From Clostridium sp. K4410.MGS-306 (GTDB taxonomy: Bacteria > Cyanobacteriota > Vampirovibrionia > Gastranaerophilales > Gastranaerophilaceae): a stretch of 64,000 nt of DNA. The notes beneath the pieces are model-generated. The model had not been told where the DNA came from. It searched no databases and saw only the letters and a list, made by a program, of their open reading frames with translations. Below are positions 1 through 8,077 of the stretch, one piece after another. The stretch's first letter is position 1; every line of letters starts with the position of its first letter. Location of the stretch: contig LARD01000009.1 of NCBI GenBank assembly GCA_000980375.1, forward strand, positions 124,001-188,000, given 5' to 3'. Position numbers and translations under genes: made by a program.

Positions 1-788
1 TCCAGATACGGCACAAGACTTTCCTTAAAACTTTTGTCAAAGGCTTCTTTCATCTGTACAGGCAGTGTATTAAAAGCCTGATTCAGCGCACTGTTTTGAA
101 GTTTTGATTCTCTCAAGAGGTCTACAAGGAATTTTTCAGAAGTTATGCTGTCAAAAAGCTTATTCATCTCAAGACGAAAAGCGTTTAGCGGCGTTTTGCA
201 CATGTTTTTGTACAAAATTCTTTCAATAATCATAAAGATGATAGAAGTGCCGACTGCAACTACAGAAATCATTGCTGCGATTTTCATCGAAGCAAGCAGC
301 GAAGACACAGAAGCAATAGTGGCTTCCTGCGTAGCAAAATTGACTTTTGAAAAAGCTATTGAAATGTGCAAAAACGTAAACAACGGCCCAAGACCAGTCA
401 AAATTGTAGGTACTGCCGAAATAAATTTGTAATTGAGCTTGCTGTTAACAAGGGTCTCTTCATTAAAGAAATATCCAGCATCAACTGTGCATTGAATAGA
501 TGAAGTGTCTGCTGCTGTGCCTTTTAGGGATATACCCTCGTTGAATACAAGCGTGTTTTTAAACTCAATCCAGTAGTTTGAGATAAAAGGATTGTTGGAG
601 AATATATCATCCAGTTCTTTAAATCTGTATACAATATTCCCTTTTTTAAACCCCTTAAGCACATTAGTAAGATGCACAAGCGAAGAGTTAATGTATTTTA
701 CTTTAGTAACAAAGTAAACAACCACACCTGCAAATAAAGCTATAATTGCCAGTATGACAGGGTTTAAAAACAATGTAAAATCAAACAT
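1..788 (-). CDS. ZorA/MotA/ExbB-like membrane protein, C-terminus beyond window
   Basis: Open frame running leftwards off the window edge; at least 262 residues are visible. The start at 788 has AAGGA upstream. There is a membrane segment at about 8-28, a soluble loop containing a W-[IE]-E-F-K-N-T-L stretch near 73-80, and two more hydrophobic segments near 121-146 and 168-192. The sequence P-T-I-L-T-G-L-G-P-L-F-T-F near 127-139 resembles the PGILTGLGxxGTF signature of the MotA/TolQ/ExbB proton-channel family, especially ZorA of the Zorya anti-phage system. A ZorB partner would be needed to call Zorya and cannot be seen here. It lies 44 bp downstream of pabA on the same strand. The family call is moderately sure; a defence role is inference. 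Confidence 0.5.
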   Translation of the reverse strand, partial: MFDFTLFLNPVILAIIALFAGVVVYFVTKVKYINSSLVHLTNVLKGFKKGNIVYRFKELDDIFSNNPFISNYWIEFKNTLVFNEGISLKGTAADTSSIQCTVDAGYFFNEETLVNSKLNYKFISAVPTILTGLGPLFTFLHISIAFSKVNFATQEATIASVSSLLASMKIAAMISVVAVGTSIIFMIIERILYKNMCKTPLNAFRLEMNKLFDSITSEKFLVDLLRESKLQNSALNQAFNTLPVQMKEAFDKSFKESLVPYL

Positions 789-832
789 TTCAATTCCTTA
801 TAATTCCAATATATCTATATTTATACCATTTT

Positions 833-1411
833 TTAGGTATCAAGTACAATATTTAAAAAATTCTCAAACAGCCTGTGGCCGTATTGTGTCAATATTGCCT
901 CGGGGTGAAACTGAACACCGTAGACCTCATAATCTCTGTGCTTTAGCGCCATAAGGATTTTATCATCCGTATAAGCAAGCGGTATAATGCAATGAGGCAA
1001 ATCAACGGCCTTGAGCGAATGATAGCGTGTTGCTTCAAAACCGTTTGGAATATCTTTAAACAGCTTGGACTCACGCTTAATATAAATTTTTGATGTCTTG
1101 CCATGATATGGCTCGGGGTCTTTTACTATCCGTGCCCCGAAAAGAGATGCTATAAGCTGATGACCGAGGCATACACCCAGTATTTTTTTTGTTGTGTAAA
1201 ATTCTTTTACTATATCCTCACAAACCCCTGTAGAGCTTTTGTCGCAAGGGTTCCCGGGTCCGGGTGAAATAATCACGGAATTAAAATCAATATTTTTTAA
1301 CTCTTCAATAGTCACTTCATCGTTTTTAAAAACGCGTGGTGTCACGCCGAGTTCTTGTAGATACTGTACGATGTTGTAGGTAAAAGAGTCGTAATTGTCT
1401 ATCAATATCAT
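833..1411 (-). CDS. pabA: Aminodeoxychorismate/anthranilate synthase glutamine amidotransferase subunit
   Basis: Class I glutamine amidotransferase of 192 residues that supplies ammonia from glutamine to the PabB partner for 4-amino-4-deoxychorismate (folate precursor). The oxyanion strand P-G-P-G-N-P (about 50-55), the nucleophile Cys81 in G-V-C-L-G-H-Q and the His169/Glu171 pair in F-H-P-E form the expected triad. A longer frame reaches 1453, but the start at 1411 opens directly on the family N-terminus M-I-L-I-D-N-Y-D-S-F and overlaps the pabBC stop as ATGA, implying translational coupling. PabA and TrpG are alike in sequence; the adjacent fusion gene, whose synthase half looks like PabB, favours folate. 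Confident. Confidence 0.93.
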   Translation of the reverse strand: MILIDNYDSFTYNIVQYLQELGVTPRVFKNDEVTIEELKNIDFNSVIISPGPGNPCDKSSTGVCEDIVKEFYTTKKILGVCLGHQLIASLFGARIVKDPEPYHGKTSKIYIKRESKLFKDIPNGFEATRYHSLKAVDLPHCIIPLAYTDDKILMALKHRDYEVYGVQFHPEAILTQYGHRLFENFLNIVLDT

Positions 1412-3072
1412 TTTAACCGCACCTCTTTTATTCCTCTTACAGAGTTTATGCAAAGGATTTTTTCTGCGTTTAAAAGGTCCTTTTTGTATAAGATTTTTTC
1501 TTGCACAGTGCCTTCGTCAATCATTTTTTGTCTCATTATTCCGTTTAAAAGTCCGCATTTTAAGGGCGGTGTGTATAATCTGCCGTTGATTTGAAGCAGT
1601 ATGTTTGTCCTTGCTCCTTCTGTGAGTTCGTCTTTTTCGTTAAAAAAGATTTCGTCGTATATTTCCCGTGTTTTGATTTTTTCAAAACTCTTTTCGTACC
1701 AGGGACGAAGAGTTGTTTTGTGGTAGAGCAAGGTCCTTGTGCTGTCTGTTTTTATCGGGCTTATGAGCGCGATATCTGTGGCAGGTTCTAAAAGCGGATT
1801 GTATTGTATTTTGTAATCTCCGTTTTTAGAGAGCAAAACCCTTACAAGTCCGTCTTTTTCAGGTTTAAGGCTGTATATTTCTTTATTAAACTTAAAACCC
1901 AGAGCCTGTGCTGAATTTTCCATTCTGTTAAAGTGTTCTTTGGCAAACAAAAACTCCTTGTTGTGAGCTTTCAGGGTTTCGACAATTTTAAACTCCTGAT
2001 TCAAAAAAGAGGCTTTTGTGATTGTTTCTTCCCATTCATCTACCACGTCAGAATCCCATACAATTGCGCCTCCTGTACGATAGGTGAAGAAGGTTTGTTC
2101 ATTTGTTTTTTGCAGTATTCTTATTGGCACACTGAAAACACATTTTTCAGGGCTGATAAAACCTATTGCTCCGCAGTAGATATTTCTCTTGCCTGTTTCT
2201 ATGAGGTCGATAATTTCCATGGTGCTGATTTTTGGTGCACCGGTAATTGACCCGCAGGGGAAGATTGCTTCAAAAATATCATAAAAAGAAATGTCGTCTC
2301 TAAGCTCTGCTGTGATTGTGGATGTCATTTGATGAAGGGTTTTGTGGGTTTCTATGTCAAACAGGGAAGGTACTTTGACGGTGCCTGTTTTTGCGATTTT
2401 TCCAAGGTCATTTCTTAAAAGGTCAACAATCATGACGTTTTCAGCACGGTTTTTTATATCGTTTTTTAAAAATTCTATGTTTTTTTCATCCTCTTGTTTT
2501 GTTTTTCCTCGTTTGATTGTGCCTTTCATTGGCTTTGTTATTATTTTTCTGCCTTCCAGCTTAAAAAACAGCTCGGGTGAAAAAGAAAGCAGGGTTTCGT
2601 AACTGTTTTTTATGTATGCGTTATAGGGCGTTGTCTGTTGCTTTAGCAGAGTGTCGTAAACCTCTTTATCGTTTTTTGCTTTTGTTGTGACAAGCCAGTC
2701 ACAGGTGTAATTTACCTCATATGTATTGCCCTGTGCAATATGGTCTTTTATTGTTTCGATTGCTTTTTTGTATTCATCAAAACTTATGCAGGGTTTTGAT
2801 TCAAACAATGCACAGGCGTTTTCGTCTCTGTGATATGGTTTAAAGTTTTCATAGGCTTCAAAATATAAAATAGGTAAAGGAGTAGGGGGTTGTGCTGTTT
2901 TGACCGGCTTGTTTAAGAAAACATCTTTGGCCTCATAGCGAATGTATCCGAGAAGATAATATTTTTTTGAAAGTGTTTCAATTTTGTTTAATGCGTGTTT
3001 TAATGAGCCGTTATCAAATGCGATAACGGTTTCAATCGGATTTTCAAAACACATGTCATAGTATATTTGCAT
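1408..3072 (-). CDS. pabB: Aminodeoxychorismate synthase I fused to aminodeoxychorismate lyase (PabB-PabC)
   Basis: A 554-residue fusion. Residues about 90-345 are the chorismate-binding domain (G-N-T-Y-E-V-N-Y near 115; C-G-S-I-T-G-A-P-K near 273-281). Lys183 in P-M-K-G-T is the lysine that marks ADC synthase rather than anthranilate synthase. Residues about 355-554 are a branched-chain-aminotransferase-fold lyase domain with H-K-T-T-L-R (probable PLP lysine), L-T-E-G-A-R-T-N and a C-terminal L-L-N-G-I-M-R. With PabA it makes p-aminobenzoate from chorismate. No Shine-Dalgarno is visible; TAAAAT lies 6 nt before the ATG, so the message may be leaderless. The start is 26 bp past the hairpin that ends the phage lysis genes. 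Function confident. Confidence 0.93.
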   Translation of the reverse strand: MQIYYDMCFENPIETVIAFDNGSLKHALNKIETLSKKYYLLGYIRYEAKDVFLNKPVKTAQPPTPLPILYFEAYENFKPYHRDENACALFESKPCISFDEYKKAIETIKDHIAQGNTYEVNYTCDWLVTTKAKNDKEVYDTLLKQQTTPYNAYIKNSYETLLSFSPELFFKLEGRKIITKPMKGTIKRGKTKQEDEKNIEFLKNDIKNRAENVMIVDLLRNDLGKIAKTGTVKVPSLFDIETHKTLHQMTSTITAELRDDISFYDIFEAIFPCGSITGAPKISTMEIIDLIETGKRNIYCGAIGFISPEKCVFSVPIRILQKTNEQTFFTYRTGGAIVWDSDVVDEWEETITKASFLNQEFKIVETLKAHNKEFLFAKEHFNRMENSAQALGFKFNKEIYSLKPEKDGLVRVLLSKNGDYKIQYNPLLEPATDIALISPIKTDSTRTLLYHKTTLRPWYEKSFEKIKTREIYDEIFFNEKDELTEGARTNILLQINGRLYTPPLKCGLLNGIMRQKMIDEGTVQEKILYKKDLLNAEKILCINSVRGIKEVRLK

Positions 3073-3090
3073 AAAATTATTTTACAGCAT

Positions 3091-3124
3091 AAAAAAAGCC
3101 CTGTTCGAAAAAAACGAACAGGGC
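3091..3124 (-). terminator. Rho-independent terminator at the left end of the phage element
   Basis: Perfect 10-bp stem (GCCCTGTTCG/CGAACAGGGC, 3098-3124) with a 7-nt loop, followed on the minus strand by seven T (3091-3097). It ends the endolysin/holin transcript just before the pabBC start at 3072. Confidence 0.9.
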
Positions 3125-3160
3125 AGTGAGAGTACATGCATCAAGTAGTTAAGATATGAG

Positions 3161-3625
3161 TTATGAAATTTTTTTTAATTCGTCTTGAAGTGCATTAAGC
3201 CGGTTGAGCCAGCCTTGAAGAAATATTTTTTGATTGCCGTATTTTGCAAACTCGTGGTATTTTGCGCGTCGGGCTTCAATAAATTTTTCAGGGTATTTCC
3301 AGCCTGCTGCTTTCATAAACTGATTTACCCTTGCTACACCCATATTGACAGCTGTGTCAAAAGCCAGTAGCGCAAATTTTGGGGACATGTTGTGACATCC
3401 CGCTTTTCTCCAATAGTTTTTGTAATATATCTGCTCAACCTCTTCTTGAGTAATGTTTTTGACATCACGCGGCGCAAGAGAAAGGCTCTTGAGCCAGGTA
3501 TTGTATGTATTTTGTGTAATTCCTTTGTTTGTTGCTCCGCCTTTATCGTGCGGATTGTTGACATAACCGCCTTCCCACTTAAGTACAAACCCAAGTGCTT
3601 TTTTAAAATTGAGTAATTCATCCAT
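3161..3625 (-). CDS. Phage endolysin, glycoside hydrolase 108-like
   Basis: A 154-residue muralytic enzyme expected to cut peptidoglycan glycan strands at lysis. Residues about 12-34 carry the GH108 hallmark W-E-G-G-Y followed by N-x-P-x-D-x-G-G-A-T-N-x-G-I-T; Glu18 is the likely catalytic acid. The C-terminal part resembles a peptidoglycan-binding helical region (Y-Y-x-x-Y-W, F-D-x-A-V-N-M-G). The start at 3625 is chosen over 3679 because GGGGCAGGAAA lies just upstream. It has no signal peptide and follows a holin-like gene and two small genes, so export through a holin is expected. Last gene before the terminator at 3091. Confidence 0.85.
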   Translation of the reverse strand: MDELLNFKKALGFVLKWEGGYVNNPHDKGGATNKGITQNTYNTWLKSLSLAPRDVKNITQEEVEQIYYKNYWRKAGCHNMSPKFALLAFDTAVNMGVARVNQFMKAAGWKYPEKFIEARRAKYHEFAKYGNQKIFLQGWLNRLNALQDELKKIS

Positions 3626-3647
3626 TTTCCTGCCCCTGATATAAAGA

Positions 3648-3914
3648 TTAATTATTGGGGTTTCCGTGCCATTGGACAATGCTTATCAAAAGAGTTTTTA
3701 CATCATTTACATTTTTGTCTATCCTATCCACACGGTTTTCCAAGCTTATGTTATTGTCTCTGTAGGTTTTTTCCGATACATAATGCTCTGCAATATATTC
3801 GATTAAATTAGACTTGAGCTCTGTAATCTGTGCCGGTGTGACAAATATTTTGTACTGGATTAAAAACATAACCAGTACGAGTATTATTGGTGCGTATTCT
3901 ATAATCTTATCCAT
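3648..3914 (-). CDS. Small phage membrane protein with N-terminal anchor
   Basis: 88 residues: a hydrophobic segment at about 8-24, then a charged, probably helical region ending in I-D-K-N-V-N-D-V-K-T-L-L. The layout (one anchor plus coiled coil, between holin-like and endolysin genes) suits an accessory lysis protein such as an XhlA-like or spanin-like subunit, but I recognise no family signature. Lysis role is inferred from position only. Confidence 0.6.
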   Translation of the reverse strand: MDKIIEYAPIILVLVMFLIQYKIFVTPAQITELKSNLIEYIAEHYVSEKTYRDNNISLENRVDRIDKNVNDVKTLLISIVQWHGNPNN

Positions 3915-3925
3915 TGTGTTTCCTG

Positions 3926-4165
3926 CTAGTTGTATTTTTTAAACGCCTGTACAAGGCGGACAAACTTGAGCCTGTGCGCAAATGTCATGTCCGCTTTGTA
4001 CTGCTGTGCTATATCAATAATTTTTTCTGCAATGTTTGTGGCTTTTTTATAATCTTTTTTGTCTTTAATAATTTCAGTCTCTGATTGGTGCTGCGTTTTT
4101 GTTGTTTTCCATTCAAAAAGCCTTGCAAACAAATTGCTTAAAGAAGTGATAAGAGCGGAGTACAT
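3926..4165 (-). CDS. Hypothetical lysis-module protein
   Basis: 79 residues, basic, mostly helical by appearance (E-I-I-K-D-K-K-D-Y-K-K-A-T-N-I-A-E-K), with a short hydrophobic N-terminus (S-A-L-I-T-S-L-S-N-L-F). The start codon overlaps the stop of the holin-like gene (TAATG), so the two are translationally coupled. Unknown function; placement suggests lysis or its control. Confidence 0.55.
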   Translation of the reverse strand: MYSALITSLSNLFARLFEWKTTKTQHQSETEIIKDKKDYKKATNIAEKIIDIAQQYKADMTFAHRLKFVRLVQAFKKYN

Positions 4166-4371
4166 TATGCCTCCGCCCCCTTGTTATCTGTATGCTTGTG
4201 GTCATCTATTATTACGTTAATCAAACCAATAATACCCAGTGCACACGCAATAATAGCGTCTGCCATCTCGGGTTTTAATACCACACCAAACGCTGCAAGT
4301 ACGGAAAACAGCCCTTTATACGTAGAGGACTGTCCCAGATATCTTAAGATAGTTTCAAGAATTTTGTTCAT
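4165..4371 (-). CDS. Holin-like small membrane protein
   Basis: 68 residues from the start at 4371, preferred over 4392 because AGAGGTGG precedes it. A first hydrophobic stretch (G-L-F-S-V-L-A-A-F-G-V-V-L) is separated by K-P-E-M-A from a second (I-I-A-C-A-L-G-I-I-G-L-I-N-V-I-I), ending in a charged tail with D-D-H-K-H. Two short membrane segments and a hydrophilic C-terminus fit a class II holin, which would let the endolysin through the inner membrane. No specific Pfam family recognised; the call rests on topology and context. Confidence 0.65.
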   Translation of the reverse strand: MNKILETILRYLGQSSTYKGLFSVLAAFGVVLKPEMADAIIACALGIIGLINVIIDDHKHTDNKGAEA

Positions 4372-4381
4372 AATTCCACCT

Positions 4382-4675
4382 CTAATCTGCAATGTTAACG
4401 TGTATGCTTGTGAAGGGTCTTTGGTATTTGCATTTTACAAACAGTTTTGTGCTTGCAGCATGTGTGTAAGCAAACGGATCTTTGCTTTTTTCAAACCCCT
4501 CTTCTTCTTCCGGTGTTGTTCCGTCTGTGATACAAATCTTGTTGTTGCCTATAACTTGTAAGGTATACTGTTTGCCGGCTTCAAATGCAAAGCCTTCGTA
4601 TTTTTCCGCCATTTTTACTTCGGCATCTACCCATCCTTCGTTGCCGTAAATTTCAATAATTCCCAAATTTGCCAT
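4382..4675 (-). CDS. Hypothetical phage structural or accessory protein
   Basis: 97 residues beginning M-A-N-L-G-I-I-E-I-Y-G-N-E-G-W, with no membrane segment and a beta-rich look. A short acidic run (E-E-E-E) sits near residue 57. It is preceded by AGGAGGAAAA and lies 8 bp after the LamG-like gene, so it belongs to the same operon. Probably a small virion decoration or fibre-associated protein; no family recognised. Confidence 0.6.
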   Translation of the reverse strand: MANLGIIEIYGNEGWVDAEVKMAEKYEGFAFEAGKQYTLQVIGNNKICITDGTTPEEEEGFEKSKDPFAYTHAASTKLFVKCKYQRPFTSIHVNIAD

Positions 4676-4683
4676 TTTTCCTC

Positions 4684-5505
4684 CTAGTTAAATCTGCTGT
4701 AATCTAATTTGTAATTTTGTAAAATTTCTTCGTTACTTAAACATCTTGTCCAGCGTCTTAGCGTATATAGCTTTGTTGTAGAACCGTAAAATGCTCCGTT
4801 AGGCGTTTTGTTGCTTTCTGTAGGAACAACGCTGGATGTTGATGTGTTTCCAAGTCCACAAATTCCGCAATTATATCCGCTTGAAGAAAGTGTCGTATTT
4901 TTGCCTGTGACAGGTACTCCTGTTGATATTCCGTTAATAAATAATTCTGCCTCTGGAGGGTTGCCTGTTTTGAATCTAACGGCAGCGTAAAGTCGTTGAT
5001 TGTAATTTGCTGCCATTTCTTTATTAACATCCAAAGACACTGCACCTGATTCAAATAAATGGAAAGTTAATCTTCTGACGATTGTGTCTTGGTTGTCACC
5101 AAACCATATTTCCATATCGCCTGGTACATGCAAAACATATATAATATTGCTAAAAGTATACGGCTTGGCGTTAAACTCAACACACAGTTCTATTGTTTGT
5201 TCGGTTGAAGCAAAATTTGGCATAAAGCCAGTACCGCCAAGAGTACACCATTTATCTCCAAAAACAGGTGTCCCATTCATTGATTCTTGCATTCCGGAAG
5301 GGACTTTAGAAATATAATCTCCGCCAACAAGGTTTTGCATGCCCTTATAGCTTCTGTCCTGACCTTTTCTTGTATTTATTTCTCCGTCTATCCAATAGCA
5401 CAATCCTTTAATATTTTGTGGTGATATTGTATCTATGACAGTAGAGCTGCCTGTTTGTGTATTATCAACAGTTGTAATACCCTGTACATTAAAATTAAAT
5501 GACAT
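4684..5505 (-). CDS. Receptor-binding/tail appendage protein with LamG-like beta-sandwich
   Basis: 273 residues from the start at 5505, which follows GAGGAGG; 5541 is rejected. The centre resembles a concanavalin/LamG lectin-like sandwich: repeated beta strands, I-W-F-G-D-N, L-F-I-N-G-I-S-T-G-V (the usual 'L-Y-V-N-G' hairpin) and a C-terminal L-Y-T-L-R-R-W-x-R-C-L-S-N-E-E-I-L-Q-N-Y. That last stretch is typical of LamG-type phage and surface proteins. It probably binds a surface glycan at the tail tip. It is downstream of the tail fibre and DUF4376-like genes. The fold call is by pattern only. Confidence 0.65.
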   Translation of the reverse strand: MSFNFNVQGITTVDNTQTGSSTVIDTISPQNIKGLCYWIDGEINTRKGQDRSYKGMQNLVGGDYISKVPSGMQESMNGTPVFGDKWCTLGGTGFMPNFASTEQTIELCVEFNAKPYTFSNIIYVLHVPGDMEIWFGDNQDTIVRRLTFHLFESGAVSLDVNKEMAANYNQRLYAAVRFKTGNPPEAELFINGISTGVPVTGKNTTLSSSGYNCGICGLGNTSTSSVVPTESNKTPNGAFYGSTTKLYTLRRWTRCLSNEEILQNYKLDYSRFN

Positions 5506-5509
5506 TAGT

Positions 5510-6058
5510 CTAAACCTCCTCGTCGTTATCTTTTTGCTCAAAATCGATGACTATAGCATTAACCTCTTCAATATCAGAGGCGTTTTCTACTGCTTGCAAG
5601 AGCTGACCTGTTTTAAACTCTATAAACTGAATACGCTCAAATATCGCTGCACAAAGCGTTTGGAAATCTTGCGCACTAAACAATTGAGGTTTGTAATCAT
5701 AATCCAGCCATTCCAGAGTGACTACAGGCATGGCATTCAACAACAAAAGCCTGTTGCCGGTTCTGTCTTGTGCTCTGTCATCACAGTCATAATGGGCACC
5801 GTTAAAATAAATACCTGCCTTAAAAGCAGCTTCTTTGGCCAAAGTAATCTCCTGGATTTTAGCCTCTTTAGCTTCTTCAAGTTTTTGCTCTTCAGATTTA
5901 ACAGGACATTTGTCGCTCAAATACCATAAAGAGTCGACTTCAGATTGTTCTACCTCCATTTTTGTCATTCCTTGAGAGGCATAAAATTCTTCGTTAATGC
6001 CTATTCCTACTTCACAGAGCCCGGTTTTGTTATTTACAATTTTTGCATATTTAATCAT
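5510..6058 (-). CDS. Tail fibre-associated protein with DUF4376-like C-terminal domain
   Basis: 182 residues. The C-terminal two thirds match the DUF4376 pattern: a helical K-I-Q-E-I-T-L-A-K-E-A-A-F-K-A-G run, then F-N-G-A-H-Y-D-C-D-D-R-A-Q, then W-L-D-Y-D and a terminal helix. Such proteins sit next to tail fibres in many phages and may act as fibre assembly factors or tip parts. Its ATG overlaps the stop of the fibre gene (TAATGA). Exact role unknown. Confidence 0.65.
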   Translation of the reverse strand: MIKYAKIVNNKTGLCEVGIGINEEFYASQGMTKMEVEQSEVDSLWYLSDKCPVKSEEQKLEEAKEAKIQEITLAKEAAFKAGIYFNGAHYDCDDRAQDRTGNRLLLLNAMPVVTLEWLDYDYKPQLFSAQDFQTLCAAIFERIQFIEFKTGQLLQAVENASDIEEVNAIVIDFEQKDNDEEV

Positions 6059-8058
6059 TATCTGCCTCCTTTACAGGGGAATATAGTTACTGAACCGACC
6101 TGATGTGCTGTTATTACATCGCCTCGTGATACAGGTATAACCCATTGTGATGTTGTATAATCAAGGCCATATGAATGTACCACAGTGTTACCGTTTATTT
6201 GCAAATAGCCATTTTGCCCCGTTCCTTGGTCACCGATAACGCTAGCTGTTAGCCAGCCGTCATATTCTGCAGTGTACGGAAATGCGGAAATAGTTATACC
6301 AGCTGTATAATCAGGCCAAAAAACACTGTTATTACCTATTGCAACTTGCATTATTTCATAAGGCTGCATAGATAATATCTGGTTTTGTGTGTTTATATTG
6401 AATGTTGCAAACGGGCACAAGTTTGTATTTGTAAATGTTGTGCTAAGGTCTGCCTTTTTCCAGTAATTTTCATTACTGTCATAGTATCTTGTGTATCCTG
6501 TAACACTTGGTTTTGTGTAAGAGGTCTTTATAGAAGCATTGCCCCACCAGCTTATAGAATTGGATGATACCCAGGCCATGCATTTGCTTGCAGTGTTGTT
6601 GGATTCTTCATCAGTAATAATATGGATTTGTACATCTTGTGTAACACCTTCGATATTGTTTAAGGTGCCGGTTTCACTTTTGCCGTTTGGCGCAAGATAC
6701 TTTACTTCTTTATCCAGCCAGTAAGCACTGCCTATAAAACCACAATGGCTGAATATGGCTTTTGGATAATTAAAATATTTCACAGAAGCTGATTCAAATA
6801 TCACATCTACCTGACAAATAGGAAAACTTGCCATTGCAAATTCCCAGCTAGCACCTGTGTCACCTGAAAATTTAATGAGATTGTTTGCTGTATCATACCA
6901 GTACATGTCTTGTGCGTTTGTAGGAGCAGTCTCTCCTGCAAACATTTGCGATACACAAACCCCGCCAATGCTGTGAGCTGTGCTTGCATCATTGCTGTAC
7001 CATACAATAGGCATAAAATCTTTTAAATTGCCGGTTATAGCATCTGTATTTGTAAATACAACATCACTCTCTAATGTCTTGTGTTCAAACTTTTTATTGC
7101 CTTCATCGTCAAGACCTGCCGGAATAATAAGTGTGCTTCCTGATTTTAAAACAAGATAACCGTTTTCATTAATATCTATTTTTAAGTTGTTAGGCGCTTC
7201 CAAAATACAATTTGTAACCTGTGTTTGGCGAAGTGCATCGGAAGCATTTGCAATGGAACTTAATCCGTCATTGATTTTTGTGTCTACTTCTTGAAGTGCG
7301 TCTTCAATCATTTCTTGAGCATCAATCAAAGCGAGATCTGAATTAACAACGACTTCACCAACTTTGTAATAAATCAGCATATTAACAGAAGGTGGTTGTA
7401 CTGTGTCTGATTTACCGTATAACGAATTTGAGCGGGAAGCATCAAATGCAATTGCGTATGTATCTGAACCGGCTCCGGGAGCTGGAGTCCATCCGTTTCT
7501 GTAAAAGGCGCCTGTTGGAGCGACTGCAACATCTCTGGTACCGCCGAATGTACCGGTAATATTAGGAAGACCTGCTTCATTAACCGTATTTACCAGATCT
7601 GTATTTGTTGTAAATTGTTGCAATAGTTTTGTTTTAGGTAGATAGAACTGTTGGTTAACAGCATCATAAACATAATAAGGTGCGTGTCCTTTTGTCTCAT
7701 AAAGTCTGTCTACAGCTTCATATTGTGAAATATCGGCGATTCTTCTGCCTGTTGGAGATAACATGTAAGTTACATCTCCGTCCGTACATTCTACCCCGTT
7801 GGAATATTCTTCTTTAATGACATTAACCGCATCAGGATATGTCATTGTAACAACACCGCCTTGAATTACCCATCCAAGAGCTTCATCACCTGACAAAACA
7901 TGGTCAGTGATTTTTGTGTCAAAAAGACTGAATCCTCCACCGCTTGTGCGGTGGTTGTACTTCAAATGCATTAAGCAATCGTTTAATACATCCGTATCGC
8001 ATTGAGAAACGCCTGAAACGGTAGGGTTATCCGTCCAGGCATAATTTGAATTTGCCAT
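6058..8058 (-). CDS. Phage tail fibre/collar-type protein
   Basis: 666 residues from the start at 8058, which follows AAAGGAGG; 8094 is rejected. The N-terminal region contains S-G-x-x-Q-C-D-T-D-V-L-N-D-C-L-M-H-L-K-Y-N and a long Gly/Asn/Thr-rich beta-type body, typical of fibre proteins. A helical stretch near residues 250-290 (I-D-A-Q-E-M-I-E-D-A-L-Q-E-V-D-T-K-I) may trimerise the shaft. The C-terminal part repeats aromatic-rich beta strands. It probably contacts the host receptor. It overlaps the end of the tail-tip gene by the ORF but not by function. Family by context and composition. Confidence 0.7.
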   Translation of the reverse strand: MANSNYAWTDNPTVSGVSQCDTDVLNDCLMHLKYNHRTSGGGFSLFDTKITDHVLSGDEALGWVIQGGVVTMTYPDAVNVIKEEYSNGVECTDGDVTYMLSPTGRRIADISQYEAVDRLYETKGHAPYYVYDAVNQQFYLPKTKLLQQFTTNTDLVNTVNEAGLPNITGTFGGTRDVAVAPTGAFYRNGWTPAPGAGSDTYAIAFDASRSNSLYGKSDTVQPPSVNMLIYYKVGEVVVNSDLALIDAQEMIEDALQEVDTKINDGLSSIANASDALRQTQVTNCILEAPNNLKIDINENGYLVLKSGSTLIIPAGLDDEGNKKFEHKTLESDVVFTNTDAITGNLKDFMPIVWYSNDASTAHSIGGVCVSQMFAGETAPTNAQDMYWYDTANNLIKFSGDTGASWEFAMASFPICQVDVIFESASVKYFNYPKAIFSHCGFIGSAYWLDKEVKYLAPNGKSETGTLNNIEGVTQDVQIHIITDEESNNTASKCMAWVSSNSISWWGNASIKTSYTKPSVTGYTRYYDSNENYWKKADLSTTFTNTNLCPFATFNINTQNQILSMQPYEIMQVAIGNNSVFWPDYTAGITISAFPYTAEYDGWLTASVIGDQGTGQNGYLQINGNTVVHSYGLDYTTSQWVIPVSRGDVITAHQVGSVTIFPCKGGR

Positions 8059-8077
8059 TTTTCCTCCTTTGGTTGTC

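Noticed and set aside
145..432. Plus-strand frame of 95 codons
   Set aside because: Antisense shadow of the ZorA-like gene, which has a better start, membrane segments and family resemblance.
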